From: Zymoseptoria tritici IPO323
Lineage: Eukaryota > Ascomycota > Dothideomycetes > Mycosphaerellales > Mycosphaerellaceae
DNA: 64,000 nucleotides
Assembly (NCBI RefSeq): GCF_000219625.1
Contig: NC_018218.1
Span: forward strand, 3,286,001-3,350,000
Direction: 5' to 3'
A model generated the notes under the pieces. That model ran no database searches and had not been told where the DNA came from. It worked only from the letters and a program-made list of their open reading frames with translations. Of the stretch, positions 55,000 through 64,000 are shown in pieces (positions within the stretch are counted from its first letter, which is position 1; the number at the start of each line of letters is the position of its first letter). The translations under genes were made by a program, and so were the position numbers.

Positions 55000-55259
55000 G
55001 AACATTTGGGCGACGCTGAGAATTGAAGAGGTGGAAGACGACGAAGGAATTGAGGGTCGTAGAGGAGGCAGGCTAGATCGGCCGTGCAGTTCGTGTCTAC
55101 TTGATATGATGCGTTTCTTCTTCATCTGCTCTGTGCGAACGGTCTGTCGACACGCTCTGTGCTGTATCCCAGCTGATCTCGCATTCCATCTCATATCCAT
55201 GATGTCGTTATCTGTACTTCCTTCTCCCGTCACATTTCCTCCGTCTCCCTTTTCATTCC

Positions 55260-57119
55260 TCATCCAGCCGAATCATACTTCGGCACTGGCCCTCTCGTCA
55301 CAGCGGGATTCGGCATTCCATACATAGCCTGCGGTCCCGGAACTGTCGTCGGCGCAGACGTCATGCTGTAGGTCGCAGCAGGCGGTGGAGGCCCGTACTG
55401 CAGCGCAGACGTGACGCCCATGTCTGGGTATGAGTTGTAAGGGTTCACACCGACGCTGAGTGGACTGCCGAGAGGACTGCCGAATGCTGGAGTCGACTCG
55501 CCGCTGTTGGGAGCACTGCTGTGGCTGCCGTCGTAAATTTCCTCGGACCGTATACTGCGTGGGATGGCGGGAATGGTGAAGGCGGGCGTTTGATGATCGG
55601 GTACGGCATCGGAGATTTTCTGCATGAGAAGTGGAAGGTAGCGTTGTTGGCCGCCTCGGAGGCTGGAGATGAGTGAGGTTAGTTGGTTGAGGTAATCTCT
55701 GGGACCGAGTTCGAAGGTGTATTGGTCTTGGGGGATGACCGACATGACATCTGTGAGCGTGCATGCCACGTCGAAGAGCTTCTCGATGAGTCCGATGCCG
55801 TGCACCTCCATCGATTGCTGGGAGAACTGCGATGCCGACTGTACCAGATCTCGGGACACCTCAATCGGGAACTTGAAGCTCATGGCGTTGTCGGCTGCTG
55901 CTGATGAGAGGAAGCCGTGGCTGATTGACAATTGCCATACCATTGTTCGCAGCCATTGTTGTGAGCACCGCAAATCGACCGCCTGGGTCTCCGTGCATTG
56001 TAAGTATGTTGGCAAAGCATCGGATAATTGCTGTTGCAACCTTGCCAGCCATTCTGTTGTGCAACCCACGCGTGCTTTGTTCCACAGGCCGACAAACGTA
56101 TCGTCGAATGGTCGGAAGAGACGAACGAGGTGGATGAAACCATTCAATTCGACAGTCTCTGCGGGATCCTCGTCCAGTGTCGGCAAGTTGATGGTCGCGT
56201 GTAATGTGAGTGGCTTGTGCTGTTGCAGAGCGTATGCTCTCTCTGTGACGAACAACAGCCAGTACAGTCGCCGCCTCCGTGAGCTTTCTACCACATCCGG
56301 ATTTTGGTAGCTGGCCTCTTCGTGCATTCCCATGACCTGAGCCAGCGTCGTTGCTTCTCGGAGATGGAACCATGCTGTGTTCTGACGATCGAGGCAGAAG
56401 TAGCTACCGAAGAAGAAGAAGGACGTGATGACGGACCATACGGTCGGTGTTTCGATGTAGTTGTATTCCTTGCGCATTCGAAGAGCTTCCTGCAGGAGAA
56501 GATGACCGACCTGTAGGCTTGGTTGAGGTAGGATATCGAGACCCTCAAAAGCGCCATGTGGAATGACCATATTTGGTTGGATCATCATGTAGGCGCATAG
56601 TGACAGGACCAAGCAGTATGCTTCGATGTTGGTATCCATCTGGCCGATGGTCTCGCCGACCTTTTGTCGGTGAAGGATGGGTTGAGTTGGGTAGATGTTG
56701 GCAAAGTAGTAGTCGACACATGTTGTGATCATGTCCATGGAGAGGAGACCAGGCTTTCGGGGATACGCCTGAGCGTGATGAGTTTCATGCTCGAAATCCA
56801 GTCCATGTCGTTTGGCAACGAGTTGCGACTGGCGTTGAGTTTCCCTCAACTCGGAGATGACCTTGGCTCTGCTTCCTTTGGGACCTTTCTTCTGAGGGAT
56901 GGCGTTGTAGGTACATGTCAAGCCAGCGGAGGTGCAGTTCTTACACGGTCGAGTACCATCGCCGATACACTTGACCTTTCGACGATGACATCCATCGCAG
57001 GCACGCTTGACGGAAGACGGGACCGGAAGGACAGTGTCAGCCATGTCGCGGGAGGTGGGTCGTTGATGAGGAGAAACAGAAGGGACCTCGACAGGTCCGG
57101 ACAGCGTGGAGATCAGCAT
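55260..57119 (-). CDS. Zn2Cys6 transcription factor
   Basis: Single exon, 619 aa. The DNA-binding cluster is complete with six Cys at residues 41, 44, 51, 59, 62 and 69 (ACDGCHRRKVKCIGDGTRPC, then KNCTSAGLTC). Directly after it comes a basic linker (PQKKGPKGSRAKVISELRET). A fungal-specific middle homology region follows, from about residue 130 (YYFANIYPTQPILHR, then SRRRRLYWLLFVTERAYALQ), and the C-terminal 100 residues are Pro/Ser/Tyr rich. The linker resembles that of regulators of maltose or sucrose use, but I cannot name the target. An in-frame ATG at 57044 gives MADTVLPVPSS and may be the true start. It acts in the nucleus as a regulator. Confidence 0.85.
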   Translation of the reverse strand: MLISTLSGPVEVPSVSPHQRPTSRDMADTVLPVPSSVKRACDGCHRRKVKCIGDGTRPCKNCTSAGLTCTYNAIPQKKGPKGSRAKVISELRETQRQSQLVAKRHGLDFEHETHHAQAYPRKPGLLSMDMITTCVDYYFANIYPTQPILHRQKVGETIGQMDTNIEAYCLVLSLCAYMMIQPNMVIPHGAFEGLDILPQPSLQVGHLLLQEALRMRKEYNYIETPTVWSVITSFFFFGSYFCLDRQNTAWFHLREATTLAQVMGMHEEASYQNPDVVESSRRRRLYWLLFVTERAYALQQHKPLTLHATINLPTLDEDPAETVELNGFIHLVRLFRPFDDTFVGLWNKARVGCTTEWLARLQQQLSDALPTYLQCTETQAVDLRCSQQWLRTMVWQLSISHGFLSSAAADNAMSFKFPIEVSRDLVQSASQFSQQSMEVHGIGLIEKLFDVACTLTDVMSVIPQDQYTFELGPRDYLNQLTSLISSLRGGQQRYLPLLMQKISDAVPDHQTPAFTIPAIPRSIRSEEIYDGSHSSAPNSGESTPAFGSPLGSPLSVGVNPYNSYPDMGVTSALQYGPPPPAATYSMTSAPTTVPGPQAMYGMPNPAVTRGPVPKYDSAG

Positions 57120-57685
57120 CAGTGATATGTCATGACCAGGAGGGAGAGGACAGGGATTGGGTCGGAGGCGTCAGGTAGATGGCGATGGTGTGGCTGCGAG
57201 TGATGAGGATCCCCCGCGATGGGCAGACTTGCTTGTCTAGCCGTGACGAGTCTAGACTTGTTTGAGGTCGCTTGTGATGGATGGGATGAGTGAGGGCGGG
57301 AGAGTGAAGAATGATCGACGAGAGAGGCGTGAGAAGGGGAAGTGGCAGAGAGGGCTGGATCGATGTCGGCGCAGGTACGGGAATGGTGCATGTACCCAAG
57401 TCTTGGTGGCAGAGTAGGTATCAAGTAAGGTACAGTGTTGGTGAAAAACGGAAGAGGCGTAGAAAATGCCGGGCAGTGAGAAGGGTTAGTCAGGGCAGAG
57501 CAGGGGCCCCAACCGTTGCAGAAACAAGCAAGAGCGCAAAAGAGAAGAGCCTTTCTCCCAGACGGGAGTCCCGGCGATTGTGCTGTCACCACTCACCACT
57601 AGCAAGGCGCGTGCAGAGTGCGTGCGTGTGTGTCAGTGCAGCAGGCAGGGCGTGTCGGGGTTGGAGCAACAAGCTAAGGTAATCC
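57120..57685. other. Upstream region of the Zn2Cys6 gene
   Basis: Probably its promoter and 5' UTR. Open minus-strand frames in it are Ser/Pro/His rich and look accidental. Confidence 0.4.
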
Positions 57686-57985
57686 TTAGAGCCTCAACCA
57701 CAGATCCCACCCAACGGTACCGGTACGCGTGGTGAGCTCGAGGTGAGGATCCAACCTAATTGGACCTCTACCCGTATCTCGACGCTGTGAGAGGAAGGCA
57801 CGGCAACTGGAGGGGCAAGAGCAGGTGCATGGTCTGACACATGACGATGTACAGGGCCAGGGCTGACGGGACCACCGGCGGGAGAAGTTTTCTTTTGCTT
57901 CGAGAAAATCCTTCGGATCGCCGCCTTGTCCCGGCCAGAGCCGCTTGACCACATTCGGCCAGTCAGAGCCGAGATCTGACGCCAT
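57686..57985 (-). CDS. Possible small protein, 76 aa (99 aa if intron retained)
   Basis: Starts at an ATG at 57985 (MASDLGSDWPNVVKRLWPGQ) and ends at a TAA with RLDPHLELTTRTGTVGWDLW; both halves look like genuine folded-protein sequence. Between them is a 69-nt GT-AG candidate intron (57875-57807) rich in Cys/Ser/Pro codons when translated. Its length is a multiple of three, so both forms are open. No family recognised, and the call depends on composition alone. Confidence 0.35.
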   Translation of the reverse strand: MASDLGSDWPNVVKRLWPGQGGDPKDFLEAKENFSRRWSRQPWPCTSSCVRPCTCSCPSSCRAFLSQRRDTGRGPIRLDPHLELTTRTGTVGWDLWLRL

Positions 57986-58919
57986 GATGGAGAGTAAGCT
58001 TCGACCACGATGGTCTGAGCGCGCGCTAGCCATAGGGCTGCATGTCCTTTTCGGACCGATGCTCGCGCCAACCTCACTGATGAGACGACGCCAAGCGTTG
58101 AGTTACGCATTGCGCATGATACTCGGGGATCGGAGTGAAGGGCGATAGGGTAGGCTGGAGTATGCCAGGAATTCCAGCAACGTCGGGGAGTGCAGGCGGC
58201 TGATAAGCAAACATCTCATCTCCTGCGAGGCGGCCCTAAAGGAGTCACGTCGGAAGGCGTTGAATGGTCTGCTGCCGGATGTCCGTTAGAGTGCGTGCGA
58301 ATTGCTGCCGCGAGTTTCAGCGAGAACGCTGCGAGCAAGCTGCGTTCATTCTCCGGCGCTCCTGGGTGCGGGGCTCTGACGCAAATGACGAGAAAGAGTG
58401 GACCGCAGTCGAAAGAATCTCAGTGGCCGAAGTCATTGCGGTTGGGTGTAGGAGTCCGGATTGGTGTCCTGGTCCAAAGGTCTTTCGCGAGGTCGTGGGA
58501 TGGGAGAAAAGTGAAAGCAACAAGACGATGGGCCTCGCTGTTCTTATGTGTCCTGCAAAAGCCGCCGATGAGGAGGAATAAGCCCGTCGATGCCATGCTC
58601 GCCGCAAGCTACACCGAACTGGTTCGGCGCTGTTACGGACAGTTGCCATGTCGTGGTGGCAAAATCGCGGTTCAGTCCACAATTCGATGCTCAGCCTGAA
58701 TGAAACGTGAGCAAAGCGGTTAAATACTACCGCGAGACGAGGCGCTCACTCATATCTCCGATGTTCCATAGCACAGTGAAGACGCTATCCAGCCATCGCA
58801 GCGGGAAGTGGAGAGAGTGAGACCTCAGCTTCTGTCAAAAGTCCTCCATTTCGCAAACTGGGTATCCCTTCCGGCCGTTACGATACAACTTGCAGGCGTG
58901 ACAACGAAACTCATCCACT
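57986..58919. other. Intergenic
   Basis: 934 bp with scattered frames on both strands, none convincing. Confidence 0.4.
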
Positions 58920-60690
58920 TCACGATGGTTCCACAACCGTACCTCCTTCCACCAGCACCAGCTCATCGATCCTCTTCTTCGTCTCCTCGCCACAGCACTC
59001 CACCCGCTTCCACGTCTCCAAACGTCCAGCGTTGGTGTCGACCTCCCAGACTCTCACGCGGCGATGGAAACCTCCGTACCCGGCATATCCACCAAAACCA
59101 GAGCCGCCGGCGTAACACATCCACGGCCCACGCCGGGCTGGCTTGTCTCCATGGTGGACGTATTGATCGTCGGCGACTCTGGGAGTCAGCGTGTTGGGCT
59201 TCAGCATGCAATAGTCGTTGACATGGTCATGGCCACACCCAACCGACACCACGCCCTCCTCATGTAGAGCGTCGTAGAAGTGGCTGTTGTAGCCGGGTGC
59301 AGTAACGCCCTCTTTCCATTCTCCTCCTGCCCGTATGTTGGCTTTCTCGGCGTACTCGGGCAGAGGGATGTGGATGAACGCCATGTCCATGTGGATGTGG
59401 CTGTACTTGATATGTGCTCTGCTTCTCTTCAACTCCTGCGATGTAGTCTTGAACCACTTCGTCTGGCTGGGCTTGATCCAGTCGTACCCATGATACTTCT
59501 TCTCGTCAGGAGACAAGGAGTGGGTGTCTAGCATGTACAGTGTCAGAGCAGAATGCTGATTCGAATGAGCCATAACCTCAACATAGTAGTTGCCAGTCCC
59601 GTCGGCTTCTGCTGGACCTGCTTCGCTCAAGCTGAAAGGCAATGTCTCGAGTATGCTCATCTGCGCGGGTCTCCGCAGAGATTGAGATCCTTCATCGTCG
59701 TGATTGCCGAATATAGCAGCATATGGGATCGATCGTTCGACCAATGGTGCGACCATCTTGAAGATGGCGCTTTGCGTGTCGGGAGCTTGTGGTCCTTCGA
59801 CCTGATCTCCAGACAGTACGACCATATCCGGCTTCTCGTCATCGAGAATCTTCTCAATAAAGTCCAAAGTGCGTGTGTCAGCCTCGCACTTCGTGCTGGG
59901 TTGGTTCCCTTCGCCAATAGCATCCCTGCACGTTCCCACGCCTGTGGCCAGGTGAGCATCCGATATCTGCAGGATCTTGAACCTCCCATCCTTCCGCACT
60001 CGTGGAACTGGCAGATCTCGATGAGTGGACTTTGGCTTCCCGCGCCGGATGCTCAATCTGGCTGCGCGGTTCCGGTCACCACCATCTACGAGCAGAGGCA
60101 CCTGCAGTAGTTCCCACTTAGGTCTGGGATCGACTGCGTCCGCTCCGTACAGTATATCCACAGCTGTAATCGCCTTGTCCGAGTCACTGTCATGACGCTT
60201 GCTGCTGCGCAAAACGTAAAGGCCGCCTTGTCTCCGTTCCCACACTGCTCCAGGATGATTCTTCTCGTCCACTTCCGGCAACAGCTTTCCAATCTTGATG
60301 TCCACGATGACCATCTCCGCATGAGTGAGTTCTTCCTCCTTCTTCCGCTGCACATGCACATATGCGCTTTGCACCCATCCTGACCCGAGATAGAGGTCCT
60401 TTTCGATACGATCCCATTTCTTAGGATCCAGGCGGCATTTGGAGAGGGGATTCACGGACGAACAGTATGCGATGGTGACATCGGTGATGACCGTTCCCGG
60501 ATGATGCGAAGGTAGTACGGAGTGGATCGAATTCGGGAGCACACGATATCGCGAGTCGGCGAGGAAGATCAACAGAAGGGCGAGCACGAGAAATGCGCCT
60601 ATCTGGCTCAAGGTGCGTACCTTGCGATGGTGGATCAGTATGACATGGGAAGCTAGCATCTTCTCGAGTACTCACAATGCGCCGCGCCAT
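58920..60690 (-). CDS. DCR2: Calcineurin-like metallophosphoesterase (Dcr2/Sia1 family)
   Basis: A 15-nt first exon (60690-60676, MARRI) is spliced over a 55-nt intron to 60620-58920; 571 aa. The N-terminus is a signal anchor (VRTLSQIGAFLVLALLLIFL). The phosphoesterase motifs are in order: ISDAHLATG (D-x-H), VVLSGDQVEG (GDxx), IFGNHDDEGSQ (GNHD/E), HIPLPEYA and a late GCGHDHVNDYC (GHxH). Together they form the two-metal site of the family. In yeast Dcr2 promotes G1 progression and interacts with the unfolded-protein response; the same role here is inference. The long N-terminal region before residue 220 is conserved in length with the family. Transcribed divergently from the Trm61-like gene with 276 bp between. 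Confidence 0.8.
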
Positions 60691-60966
60691 CTTCAATAGG
60701 GCAGAAGGAGAGCAAAGCCGACTGCCATGATTTGCTCGTGATGCGAGCAGTGTTGGTCGGTGTTCGAGGTCTCCTGTGTTCAACACGAAGAGTGCGTTGT
60801 CCTTGCGCTGGACGATCAAGCTTCAGCCCAGCCCGCTGCGAGTGCAGATCAGGGATGGGGGATGACCCCGGATTGCCCGGAATTCCTCTCTCTCGCGTGT
60901 CATGGTCGTGATTTCTTCTTGGAGCTCACCTCTCCATCGATGCACTAACCAACGACCGGGCAACTT
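60691..60966. promoter_or_regulatory. Bidirectional promoter region, DCR2 / Trm61-like gene
   Basis: 276 bp between two divergent start codons. No specific site is claimed. Confidence 0.45.
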
Positions 60967-62212
60967 ATGAGACTGCTGCTCCTGGACTCGCGAAGACAAG
61001 CGACGTCCGGTCTCTTGCGAGTGCCTGCGCGACGATGGATCGGTGACAAGCCCTACGTCGCCGACGACATTGTTTTACTTCGACAAAAACTCGATCGCTG
61101 GGCTCCGCCCATTCTTACGCGTCCGCTGAAGCCAGGACGCAGGATCGAAGGCCACAGAGGGGTCATCCAACATGACGATATCATCGGGAAAAGCGTGCGC
61201 GATGTTGTCGAAGCTCGGACCGTGAAGAGCAACAAAGCACCGACCGAGTACAGGATTCATAATGTCACGTTGGAAGACTATGTTCTGTTAAGCCGACGAT
61301 TGGTCACGCCAATCTACCCACCGGATGCCAATCTCATTGTGAACATACTCGATTTGCATCCAGAGGCTTCGATTGAGAGCTTAGAGAAGCCCAAACTCGA
61401 GATCCTCGAAGCTGGCACAGGGCATGGTGCGTTGACTCTTCACTTGAGCAGAGCTATACACGCCGCCAACTCCGGCAGTCGGACCCAGAACGATGAAAGC
61501 GAGGAGGATGCCAAGAATAGACGCCGTGCCATCATTCACAGCATTGATGTATCGTCCAAGTTCTCTGATTATGCACAGACAGTGGTGGCAGGCTTCAGGC
61601 GAGGCATGTACTCACGGAATGTGGACTTCCATGTCGGCGGTGTGAGCGACTGGGTCAAGACAGCGCAGGAGGCTCGAGGCGTCAAGACATTTCTATCGCA
61701 TGCGTTTCTGGACTTGCCCTCAGCAGATGCTCATCTGGAGACTGTCTCGGAAGCTCTAGATACCGATGGAACCTTGATCGCTTTCAATCCTTCAATTACG
61801 CAGATCATCGAATGCGCGACGAAAGTCAAGAATCAAGGGATTCCCCTGGATCTTGATAGAGTTGTCGAGCTGGGAGTCAACGGTGGGACTGGAGGGCGCG
61901 AATGGGTGAGTCGTTAATCTAGAAGATCTCGCCATTGTCCGTGCTGATTTAAATTAGGACATCAGGTTCGTGCGACCTCGCGCGATGCTCAAACTCGAGG
62001 CAGAACGTGCTCTTGCGGAGAAAGAGAACAAAGACGTCGGCGGCAACGACGCGGGAGTCGAGATCGAGGCCTCTGAGAGTGGTGCTGTGGGCTCCGATAG
62101 ACCATATCACATGGTCTGCCGACCCAAAGTGGGCGACTCGATCTCCGGGGGCGGCTTCCTGGGCATCTGGAAGAAACGCCGTGACATGCGTAGGCGGAAG
62201 GAGGCCGAGTAA
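60967..62212 (+). CDS. tRNA (adenine-58-N1)-methyltransferase catalytic-subunit-like, probably mitochondrial
   Basis: Two exons, 60967-61905 and 61958-62212, across a 52-nt intron (GTGAGT...ATTAG); 397 aa. The SAM-dependent Rossmann domain has its motif I in LEILEAGTGHGALTLHL (about residues 140-157), IHSIDVSSKFSDYAQ as motif II, and an FLSHAFLDLPSADAHLE segment near the catalytic Asp-x-x-x-Pro. These are features of the Trm61/TrmI family, which makes m1A58 in tRNA. The N-terminus (MRLLLLDSRRQATSGLLRVPARRW) looks like a mitochondrial presequence, so this may be the organellar enzyme rather than the nuclear one. The end is Arg/Lys rich. Confidence 0.75.
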
Positions 62213-62649
62213 GATCTCTTGCAAGGCTTGCTGCTATGCCATCCGATCTTCGTTGCATATCCATGCTTCGCGAAAGAGGTCGCTTGCCACAGTGTCTCTA
62301 CCAACTTATCTACACACTTACTTGTACGTAGAACGTCCTGGTGACTTACCTGCACGCTTGGTAGCAACTCCTTCTTTACGACTTACAGCACGTCCTAGTA
62401 AGCTATGACCTCGTCTAATAGCACGTCCTCCTACCTTAGACGCACGAGTCCTACTCTGTTCGCTGCTCCATTATGCTGTCCACAAAGAAGGCCTTGGGAC
62501 CAGTTTGACTAGGCAAGGTAGGTTGCCTTGCTCACCGATAAGCTTATCCTCGACTAGCGCGAACTTTAAAAAACTTCCCGGACTTCCCAAGTTTCTGATA
62601 ATTCTTGACGCCGAAAGCTTCGCAGACGTAACATGATCGCTCGCCCACA
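62213..62649. other. Intergenic with degenerate short repeats
   Basis: ACGTCCT appears three times (near 62334, 62392 and 62424) in a CT-rich stretch, suggesting decayed repetitive DNA. Otherwise nothing is seen. Confidence 0.35.
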
Positions 62650-64000
62650 ATGGATCTCAAGGAACGACTGAACAAGATCCGCTCGTCGCCGAAGCTGCAA
62701 AGCCAGCAGCAGACGTCGGTGGTACTTAATGCGATCGAGGACACTCTCAAAAGCCAGAACAGCGACTCGACACCGACCGCGTACTTCGCAGCTTTACTTT
62801 CGCTCCTCGGACAGTACATCTCAGCCGAGAAGGGTCTCGTCAACAAGGAGGTCGCCAACTCGGTTGTATACCTGCTCGATCTCGTCACCAGCCATGTCCC
62901 TGCTCCTCTCCTTCGATCGAAGTTCCCACAAATACTCTCAAGTCTTGCGCCGGCCTTGACACATCCCGAGGCAGAGGCACCACTACTCCGAGCGAGCATA
63001 GGATGTCTGGAATCACTCCTCATAGCCCAGGACATGCAGTCATGGGCCCTGCCACAAGCTTCCACAAGTCCTCGAGGCGCCATCGGTGGATTGCTCGCAT
63101 TATCCATGGACCACCGACCGAAAGTCCGAAAGCGGGCTCAAGATGCTCTCAGCAACGTCCTCAAACACCCTCCGCCATCACCATCACTCGATCATCCGGC
63201 TTCAGAAATGTGTGCTGAGACAGCTGTGCGACATTTGCAGGCTGCGGCGGAAGAGGCTACATCAAAGAAGAGGAAGCAGAAACACAAGGAGGAGGGACAA
63301 AATGATCCGAGCTTGATGCATGCCTTGCAACTGGTCAAGACTCTGGCGACGGTAGATAATGGATGGCCGAGTAAGAGGATAGACGCTCTGTGCGAGCTGT
63401 TGCTCAATATCTCTCGTGGTAGCAACGAGTTTCTGACAATGGCCGCATTCGAGATCTTCGAAATCATATTTGCCGGTATGGCAGACGAGGTATCTTCATC
63501 GAAGCTGCCGAGACTACTGGAGGTCATAATCGAGCTTCAACCGTCACAAAACGATTCGCAACTGCTTCCGCCATGGATTGCTGTTCTGAGCAGAGGATAC
63601 GATGTGTCCGCGCAGGTTGAACCCGACGAGACGTTCCAAAAGCTTCCTGGCCTCTTCAACAAGATCTCTACTTTCCTCGCATCCTCTTCACACAACATCC
63701 GGGTTTCGGCGTCGGAGTGTCTGATTTCGTTGCTACATACGTGTATACCAGAGTCCGTGCTGCTGGAACCGTCGATCATGGACGACAAGACGCTGGAGAA
63801 GATTGCGAAGACGTTACGAGATCTCTTGAGCGTAAAGTATCAGACAGCATGGATGGAGGTGTTCAACGTTCTCTCGGCAGCATTCGAAGTCTTGAGATGG
63901 CGCGCACACCCGCTGTTGGACGGCATTGTGAAAGCCATTGGTGATCTCCGTACCGACGAGTCCTTCACTGGCAAAAAAGAGGCAGACGCTGTGCTATCGG
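62650..64000 (+). CDS. RRP12: Ribosome biogenesis factor Rrp12 (NUC173), N-terminal part, cut by window edge
   Basis: From an ATG at 62650 (MDLKERLNKIRSSPKLQSQQ) the frame is open to the right edge, 450 codons, with no intron. Rrp12 is a HEAT-repeat protein that binds pre-ribosomes and helps export both subunits. The helical repeats are visible (AYFAALLSLLGQYISAEKGL, RASIGCLESLLIAQDMQSWA, RPKVRKRAQDALSNVLKHPP), followed by a conserved segment ALQLVKTLATVDNGWPSKRI and ASECLISLLHTCIP. The NUC173 domain lies in the part seen. The C-terminal half of the gene is outside the window. Confidence 0.85.
   Translation, partial: MDLKERLNKIRSSPKLQSQQQTSVVLNAIEDTLKSQNSDSTPTAYFAALLSLLGQYISAEKGLVNKEVANSVVYLLDLVTSHVPAPLLRSKFPQILSSLAPALTHPEAEAPLLRASIGCLESLLIAQDMQSWALPQASTSPRGAIGGLLALSMDHRPKVRKRAQDALSNVLKHPPPSPSLDHPASEMCAETAVRHLQAAAEEATSKKRKQKHKEEGQNDPSLMHALQLVKTLATVDNGWPSKRIDALCELLLNISRGSNEFLTMAAFEIFEIIFAGMADEVSSSKLPRLLEVIIELQPSQNDSQLLPPWIAVLSRGYDVSAQVEPDETFQKLPGLFNKISTFLASSSHNIRVSASECLISLLHTCIPESVLLEPSIMDDKTLEKIAKTLRDLLSVKYQTAWMEVFNVLSAAFEVLRWRAHPLLDGIVKAIGDLRTDESFTGKKEADAVLS

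Noticed and set aside
1..64000. tRNA or rRNA genes
   Set aside because: I scanned by eye for B-box-like GGTTCGAATCC and cloverleaf ends and found none. A covariance-model search would be decisive.
1..64000. CRISPR arrays or bacterial-type operons
   Set aside because: No spaced direct repeats; introns and gene content show a fungal nuclear genome.

Overview
This window is nuclear DNA of a filamentous ascomycete. Evidence: genes on both strands with short GT-AG introns (mostly 45-80 nt), ascomycete-specific families (But2-type secreted protein, DUF4470 protein, Zn2Cys6 regulator, GT90/CAP10 enzyme, PXA-domain protein), and one transposon carrying the C-to-T mutation pattern of repeat-induced point mutation (RIP). 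A Dothideomycete (Mycosphaerellales-like) is my inference from protein style and gene structure; nothing here proves the genus.

Layout. 0-16 kb: tRNA exportin Los1 (cut by the left edge), a four-helix membrane protein, an unknown acidic coiled-coil protein, a class I cyclic-nucleotide phosphodiesterase with a receiver-like N-terminus, a 3-kb gene-poor gap, then a patatin-type lipase and mitochondrial Qri7 transcribed divergently. 16.25-21.67 kb: a complete but dead DNA transposon with 21-bp terminal inverted repeats, a probable TA target duplication, a three-gene payload and heavy RIP. 21.7-31.6 kb: a 6PGDH-like dehydrogenase and an OXNAD1-like reductase ending 13 bp apart, an ADC-like secreted protein, a decayed DUF4470 gene, two unknown proteins and the Fe-S scaffold Nfu1. 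31.8-41 kb: a myotubularin phosphatase, a 4-kb gap and a CENP-B-type DNA-binding protein. 41-54 kb: a PXA-domain protein with a 1.06-kb intron, Mediator subunit Med10, a GT90 glycosyltransferase beside a multipass membrane protein, a 2-hydroxyacid dehydrogenase pseudogene with two in-frame TGA codons, a degenerate RNase III-like protein, a one-helix protein and a But2-type protein. 54-64 kb: a candidate small secreted Cys-containing protein, a Zn2Cys6 transcription factor, a possible 76-aa gene, a Dcr2-type phosphoesterase, a Trm61-like tRNA methyltransferase, and Rrp12 (cut by the right edge).

The genes are mostly unrelated housekeeping genes. Several touch tRNA and ribosome function (Los1, Qri7, Trm61-like, Rrp12) and two touch phosphoinositide or membrane trafficking (myotubularin, PXA), but I see no cluster or shared pathway. 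Several divergent pairs share intergenic regions of 210-290 bp (patatin/Qri7, PXA/Med10, RNase III-like/one-helix protein, Dcr2/Trm61-like). The most unusual object is the transposon: an integrase-fold (rve-like) DDE transposase inside a TIR element together with two accessory genes of no recognised family.
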